Source: Nocardioidaceae bacterium (lineage in GTDB: Bacteria > Actinomycetota > Actinomycetes > Propionibacteriales > Nocardioidaceae). From it: a stretch of DNA of 64,000 nucleotides. Of the stretch, positions 60,145 to 64,000 are shown one piece after another (the stretch's first letter is position 1; each line of letters opens with the position of its first letter). The position numbers were made by a program, and so were the translations under genes. Below the pieces are notes generated by a model. It ran no database searches. It had not been told where the DNA came from and was given only the letters and a program-made list of their open reading frames with translations. The DNA is taken from assembly GCA_020636935.1 (NCBI GenBank), contig JACJWW010000009.1, forward strand, positions 1-64,000, in the 5' to 3' direction.

Positions 60145-60513
60145 TCAGAGCACCTCCGGCGCCAACGAAATGATCTTCATGAACTTCTTCTCACGCAGCT
60201 CGCGACCAACCGGCCCGAAGATGCGGGTGCCACGTGGCTCGCCATCGGACTTGAGGATCACGGCGGCATTCTCGTCGAATCGGATGTAGGAACCATCGGG
60301 ACGACGGCGCTCCTTGGCGGTGCGCACGATGACGGCCTTGACCACATCGCCCTTCTTGACATTGCCTCCGGGGATGGCGTCCTTGACGGTGGCCACGATG
60401 ACATCGCCGATGCCTGCGTAGCGCCGACCCGAGCCACCGAGGACGCGAATGCACAAGATCTGCTTCGCACCGGTGTTGTCGGCGACCTTGAGTCGCGACT
60501 CCTGCTGGATCAT
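60145..60513 (-). CDS. rplN: 50S ribosomal protein L14
   Basis: A 122-residue L14 (MIQQESRLKVADNTGAKQIL, RYAGIGDVIVATVKDAIPGG, RFDENAAVILKSDGEPRGTR, IFGPVGRELREKKFMKIISL). It overlaps the rpsQ stop by four bases, the transition from the S10 to the spc gene set. Confidence 0.97.
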   Translation of the reverse strand: MIQQESRLKVADNTGAKQILCIRVLGGSGRRYAGIGDVIVATVKDAIPGGNVKKGDVVKAVIVRTAKERRRPDGSYIRFDENAAVILKSDGEPRGTRIFGPVGRELREKKFMKIISLAPEVL

Positions 60514-60797
60514 TTCGCCTTCTCCACAATCTCCACCACACGCCAGCGCTTCGTAGCACTGAGCGGGCGGGTCTCCATGATCAAAACGCGATCGCCGATG
60601 CCAGCCTCGTTGGCCTCATCATGGGCCTTGAGCTTCGACGTACGACGCATCACCTTGCCGTAGAGAGCGTGCTTCACGCGGTCTTCAACAGACACGACGA
60701 CGGTCTTATCCATCTTGTCGCTGACCACCAGGCCCTCACGGACCTTGCGGCGCGAACGCTCCTCGGCAACCTCTGGGGTAACTGCTTCAGGGCTCAC
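60510..60797 (-). CDS. rpsQ: 30S ribosomal protein S17
   Basis: A 95-residue S17 with a GTG start and a short Glu-rich N-terminal extension. The OB fold has REGLVVSDKMDKTVVVSVED and RTSKLKAHDEANEAGIGDRV. It overlaps rpmC and rplN by four bases each. Confidence 0.97.
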   Translation of the reverse strand: MSPEAVTPEVAEERSRRKVREGLVVSDKMDKTVVVSVEDRVKHALYGKVMRRTSKLKAHDEANEAGIGDRVLIMETRPLSATKRWRVVEIVEKAK

Positions 60798-61045
60798 GCA
60801 GCACCTTCCTTATCCTTAGCGGCCTTGTCTTTGTTGTCCGGGTCCTGGCGAATGCCGAGCTCACGCTCACGCACCACCGTGTAGATCCGGGCGATGTCCT
60901 TCTTGACCGCACGCAGGCGACCATGGCTTTCCAACTGACCAGTTGCGGCCTGGAAACGGAGGTTGAACAACTCCTCCTTGGCCTCGCGCAACTTCGACTC
61001 GAGATCGATGTTGTTGAGGTCATCGAGCTCAACTGCGGTAGCCAT
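60794..61045 (-). CDS. rpmC: 50S ribosomal protein L29
   Basis: An 83-residue L29: ELDDLNNIDLESKLREAKEE, LFNLRFQAATGQLESHGRLR and AVKKDIARIYTVVRERELGI form the two-helix hairpin at the peptide exit tunnel. A short charged tail follows. Its ATG shares one base with the rplP stop. Confidence 0.97.
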   Translation of the reverse strand: MATAVELDDLNNIDLESKLREAKEELFNLRFQAATGQLESHGRLRAVKKDIARIYTVVRERELGIRQDPDNKDKAAKDKEGAA

Positions 61046-61458
61046 CAGAAATCACCTACTTCGCGGGTAACGAACCGGCACTTCATCGGCAGCTTGTGCA
61101 TCGCGCGACGCATGGCCTCGCGAGCAACATCCTCAGGAACGCCGGACAGTTCGAACATCACGCGGCCAGCCTTGACATTGGCCACCCACCATTCGGGGGA
61201 GCCCTTGCCCGAGCCCATGCGGGTTTCGGCTGGCTTCTTGGTCAACGGGCGATCTGGATAGATATTGATCCAGACCTTGCCACCACGCTTGATGTGACGA
61301 GTCATGGCAATACGCGCAGACTCGATCTGACGGTTGGTGACGTAGTGACCTTCAACGGCTTGGATGCCGAAGTCACCGAACGCCAGCTTGGTACCGCCCT
61401 TGGCCATGCCGCCACGCTTGGGGCTGTGCTGCTTGCGGTGCTTGACCCTACGGGGCAT
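61045..61458 (-). CDS. rplP: 50S ribosomal protein L16
   Basis: A 137-residue L16 read from the ATG at 61458 (MPRRVKHRKQHSPKRGGMAK); an ATG two codons earlier is less conserved. GTKLAFGDFGIQAVEGHYVT, RGGKVWINIYPDRPLTKKPA and MGSGKGSPEWWVANVKAGRV are standard. L16 helps shape the A site. Confidence 0.97.
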   Translation of the reverse strand: MPRRVKHRKQHSPKRGGMAKGGTKLAFGDFGIQAVEGHYVTNRQIESARIAMTRHIKRGGKVWINIYPDRPLTKKPAETRMGSGKGSPEWWVANVKAGRVMFELSGVPEDVAREAMRRAMHKLPMKCRFVTREVGDF

Positions 61459-61469
61459 CAACATATGAC

Positions 61470-62309
61470 TCAGCCCTCTCCATCGGTCGCAGCGGGAGCT
61501 GCGGCCGCCTCAACGGGCGCTGCGGCAGGTGCCTCAGCAGCCTCGGCACGATCATTGCGAGTGGGGCGCTCGCCACGTGAATCACCACGTGAGCCCCGGT
61601 TGGGGCGATCAGAGCGACCACCACGGCCTCCACGGCCAGGAGCGCCAGCGCGAGCAGCAGCTTGGGCTTCACGCTCAGCGCGAGTGCCGGCCACTTCACC
61701 CTTGTAGATCCAGACCTTGACGCCGATGCGACCAAACGTCGTACGGGCCTCGTAGAAGCCGTAGTCGATGTCGGCACGCAGCGTGTGCAAGGGCACGCGG
61801 CCTTCGCGGTAGAACTCAGAGCGTGACATTTCGGCGCCATTGAGACGACCCGAGCACTGGATCCGGATGCCCTTGGCACCCGAACGCATCGAGGTCTGCA
61901 TGGCCTTCTTCATCGCGCGACGGAATTGCACGCGGCCGCTCAGCTGCTCAGCAACACCCTGGGCGACCAACTGTGCGTTGATCTCGGGGTCCTTGACCTC
62001 GAGGATGTTGAGCTGCACCTGCTTGCCGGTGAGCTTCTCCAACTCCGAACGCAACCGATCAGCCTCGGCGCCACGACGACCGATGACGATGCCCGGACGC
62101 GCAGTGTGGATGTCAACCCGGACCCGATCATGGGTGCGCTCGATCTCGACCTTGGCGATGCCAGCACGCTCCATGCCCTTGGACAGGAGTCGACGGATTG
62201 CGACATCCTCCCCAACATAGGCCTTGTAGAGCTTGTCGGCGTACCAGCGGCTCTTGTGGTCAGTGGAGATACCGAGACGGAAGCCATTTGGATTGATCTT
62301 TTGACCCAT
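61470..62309 (-). CDS. rpsC: 30S ribosomal protein S3
   Basis: A 279-residue S3. The KH domain (VRVDIHTARPGIVIGRRGAE) and the C-terminal RRAMKKAMQTSMRSGAKGIR, GADYGFYEARTTFGRIGVKV-like and WIYKGEV segments are conserved. The last ~65 residues are a low-complexity RGG-, then Ala/Pro/Glu-rich tail, longer than in E. coli but common in actinobacteria. Confidence 0.97.
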   Translation of the reverse strand: MGQKINPNGFRLGISTDHKSRWYADKLYKAYVGEDVAIRRLLSKGMERAGIAKVEIERTHDRVRVDIHTARPGIVIGRRGAEADRLRSELEKLTGKQVQLNILEVKDPEINAQLVAQGVAEQLSGRVQFRRAMKKAMQTSMRSGAKGIRIQCSGRLNGAEMSRSEFYREGRVPLHTLRADIDYGFYEARTTFGRIGVKVWIYKGEVAGTRAEREAQAAARAGAPGRGGRGGRSDRPNRGSRGDSRGERPTRNDRAEAAEAPAAAPVEAAAAPAATDGEG

Positions 62310-62746
62310 CAGGCATCACCCTTCTCACTCTTGGACTTGGACTTGGAAACTTCGTCAGCAGGCTGCACCACCAAGGTGATGTGGCTGGTGCGCTTGTTGA
62401 TCCGGGTGGCCCGACCTTGGGCACGGGGGCGCCAACGCTTCATGGTTGGGCCTTCATCGACCAGGGCCTTCGACACCACGAGAGTGTTGCGATCCAGGTC
62501 TTCGGTCGTGGTGGCATTGGCCACCGCGCTCTCCAAGACCTTGTAGACCGTCTCGCTGGCAGCCTGCGGGGCAAACTGCAACAGCGCCAAAGCTTCATCG
62601 ACCGGAAGACCACGGACGAGGTCAACCACACGGCGGGCCTTCATCGGGGTGATCCGGACGAAGCGCGCGCTGGCGAACGCTCCCGGCTGATCGCCGAGAA
62701 GCGAGTCACGGCGGGCGCTGCTGCGCCTGCGCTCAACTGTGCTCAT
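62309..62746 (-). CDS. rplV: 50S ribosomal protein L22
   Basis: A 145-residue L22. An N-terminal Ser/Arg-rich extension precedes SARFVRITPMKARRVVDLVR. SAVANATTTEDLDRNTLVVS and the exit-tunnel loop KRWRPRAQGRATRINKRTSH are intact, with no change in the loop that would suggest macrolide resistance. It shares one base with the rpsC start. Confidence 0.97.
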   Translation of the reverse strand: MSTVERRRSSARRDSLLGDQPGAFASARFVRITPMKARRVVDLVRGLPVDEALALLQFAPQAASETVYKVLESAVANATTTEDLDRNTLVVSKALVDEGPTMKRWRPRAQGRATRINKRTSHITLVVQPADEVSKSKSKSEKGDA

Positions 62747-62771
62747 TGGTTATCTCCTTGCAGCGCCGCGA

Positions 62772-63053
62772 TCAGCGGCGCTTGCTCTTCCGGTCGTCTT
62801 TGACGTGACCGCGGTAGGTGCGAGTCGGGGCGAACTCGCCCAACTTGTGGCCCACCATCGAGTCGGTGATGAAGACAGGCACGTGCTTGTGTCCGTCGTG
62901 TACGGCGAGAGTGTGACCGATCATGTCGGGCACGATCATCGACCGCCGTGACCAGGTCTTGATCACGTTGTGAGTGCCGGCCTCGTTTTGAGCGTCCACC
63001 TTCTTCATCAGGTGGTCGTCAACAAACGGGCCCTTCTTCAGGCTGCGAGGCAT
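62772..63053 (-). CDS. rpsS: 30S ribosomal protein S19
   Basis: A 93-residue S19 (MPRSLKKGPFVDDHLMKKVD, IKTWSRRSMIVPDMIGHTLA, GHKLGEFAPTRTYRGHVKDD). AAGGGA lies directly upstream of the ATG. It lies between rplB and rplV in the S10 operon. Confidence 0.97.
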   Translation of the reverse strand: MPRSLKKGPFVDDHLMKKVDAQNEAGTHNVIKTWSRRSMIVPDMIGHTLAVHDGHKHVPVFITDSMVGHKLGEFAPTRTYRGHVKDDRKSKRR

Positions 63054-63069
63054 TCCCTTACTCCCCTAC

Positions 63070-63903
63070 TCAGCGCTTCTTGCCGGACTTGCGGCGACGG
63101 ACAATGAGGGCATCACTGGCCTTGCGCTTGCGCGTACGACCTTCTGGCTTGCCCCAAGGTGACACCGGATGGCGACCACCAGAGGTCTTGCCTTCGCCAC
63201 CACCATGTGGGTGATCCACCGGGTTCATGACCACACCGCGAACGGTCGGGCGCTTGCCCTTCCAACGCATCCGGCCAGCCTTGCCCCAGTTGATATTCGA
63301 CTGCTCGGCATTGCCGACCTCACCAACGGTGGCGCGGCAGCGGACGTCTACGTAGCGCATTTCGCCAGAAGGCAGACGCAACTGCGCACGTGAGCCTTCC
63401 TTGGCGACGAGCTGGGCCGACATGCCCGCGGAGCGAGCCATCTTGGCGCCACCACCGGGGCGCAGCTCGATGCAGTGGATCGTCGTACCGACCGGGATGT
63501 TGCGAAGCGGCAGGTTGTTGCCGGGCTTGATGTCAGCCTGCACACCCGACTCGATCGGGGTGCCCTGCTTCACGCCAACCGGAGCGATGATGTAGCGCTT
63601 CTCGCCATCAGCGAAATGCAGCAACGCGATCCGGGCAGTGCGGTTGGGGTCGTATTCGATGTGGGCGACCTTCGCTGGCACGCCGTCCTTGTCATAACGA
63701 CGGAAGTCGATGACGCGATAGGCGCGCTTGTGCCCACCACCTTGGTGACGCGTGGTGATCCGGCCCTGGTTGTTGCGGCCACCCTTCTTGGGAAGGGGGC
63801 GCACCAGAGACTTCTCCGGCGTCGACCGGGTGATCTCGGCGAAGTCAGCGACCGACGAGCCACGACGGCCCGGTGTGGTCGGCTTGTACTTGCGGATTGC
63901 CAT
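63070..63903 (-). CDS. rplB: 50S ribosomal protein L2
   Basis: A 277-residue L2. AIRKYKPTTPGRRGSSVADF opens it, and the peptidyl-transferase-proximal loop VVMNPVDHPHGGGEGKTSGG with the conserved His is near the end. L2 is needed for subunit joining and peptide-bond formation. The gene lies between rplW and rpsS. Confidence 0.97.
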   Translation of the reverse strand: MAIRKYKPTTPGRRGSSVADFAEITRSTPEKSLVRPLPKKGGRNNQGRITTRHQGGGHKRAYRVIDFRRYDKDGVPAKVAHIEYDPNRTARIALLHFADGEKRYIIAPVGVKQGTPIESGVQADIKPGNNLPLRNIPVGTTIHCIELRPGGGAKMARSAGMSAQLVAKEGSRAQLRLPSGEMRYVDVRCRATVGEVGNAEQSNINWGKAGRMRWKGKRPTVRGVVMNPVDHPHGGGEGKTSGGRHPVSPWGKPEGRTRKRKASDALIVRRRKSGKKR

Positions 63904-63927
63904 GTTGAGTCCTTAGTCCTCCCCCGG

Positions 63928-64000
63928 TCAGCCGACCGGGCCTCCGAAGATGTCGATGCGGTCACCCTCGGCCAGGCTCACGATGGCGCGCTTGGTGTCT
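63928..64000 (-). CDS. rplW: 50S ribosomal protein L23, C-terminal end (cut by window end)
   Basis: The last 23 complete codons of L23 can be read as TKRAIVSLAEGDRIDIFGGP followed by VG and TGA. KRAIV-L-EGD-IDIFGG is the conserved end of L23, which docks trigger factor and SRP at the tunnel exit. The position before rplB confirms it. Confidence 0.92.
   Translation of the reverse strand, partial: DTKRAIVSLAEGDRIDIFGGPVG

Overview
This is a high-GC actinobacterial chromosome segment. The evidence is a mycothiol-dependent formaldehyde dehydrogenase (mscR), a GroEL with a His-rich tail, a zinc-type S14 protein, a TgpA/DUF58/MoxR cluster, a GNAT-TsaE fusion, and many GTG starts preceded by a TANNNT box about six bases upstream. 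Gene order and content suggest Propionibacteriales, perhaps close to Nocardioidaceae. That placement is inference only.

Layout. 1-3.3 kb: the 5' end of guaB, a short tandem repeat, an AbrB/RelE-like toxin-antitoxin pair, and groES-groL under two CIRCE operators. 3.35-8.1 kb: a scrambled accessory stretch. An intact THUMP-like methyltransferase gene is followed by two decayed copies of its own 3' end and one decayed piece of the MBL-hydrolase gene that lies intact further on. Between these scars sit a lipoprotein, a lysine-rich secreted peptide and a UPF0114 membrane protein. 7.5-9.9 kb: the mscR-MOSC-MBL detoxification operon. 10-12.4 kb: YjbR, a MATE exporter and a MazEF pair. 12.4-17.7 kb: an overlapping operon alr, alpha/beta hydrolase, GNAT-tsaE, tsaB, rimI, tsaD (t6A tRNA modification plus D-alanine supply). 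17.7-27 kb: DUF389, a secreted protein, coaA, and glmS-acpS-nnr convergent with glmM, so that glmS and glmM of UDP-GlcNAc synthesis flank the stretch. 27-28 kb: rplM-rpsI. 28-43 kb: a mixture including an ELWxxDGT repeat protein, gltA, ppdK, a secreted trypsin-like protease, fadD, an RhtA-like exporter, an RsmC-like methyltransferase, a small OB-fold protein, an EEP nuclease and truA.

43.4-44.9 kb holds the most unusual gene. It encodes a 498-residue protein with an apparent macro-like N-terminal domain and a SIR2 domain, and it sits between truA and rplQ on the strand opposite to the ribosomal genes. It is the best candidate in the window for an undescribed NAD+-linked system, possibly antiviral. 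45-64 kb is the alpha/spc/S10 ribosomal cluster, all on the minus strand from rplW (cut by the window end) to rplQ. It is interrupted between map and infA by moxR-DUF58-tgpA, whose transglutaminase domain lacks the usual catalytic residues.

No tRNA, rRNA, CRISPR array or intact insertion sequence was recognised.
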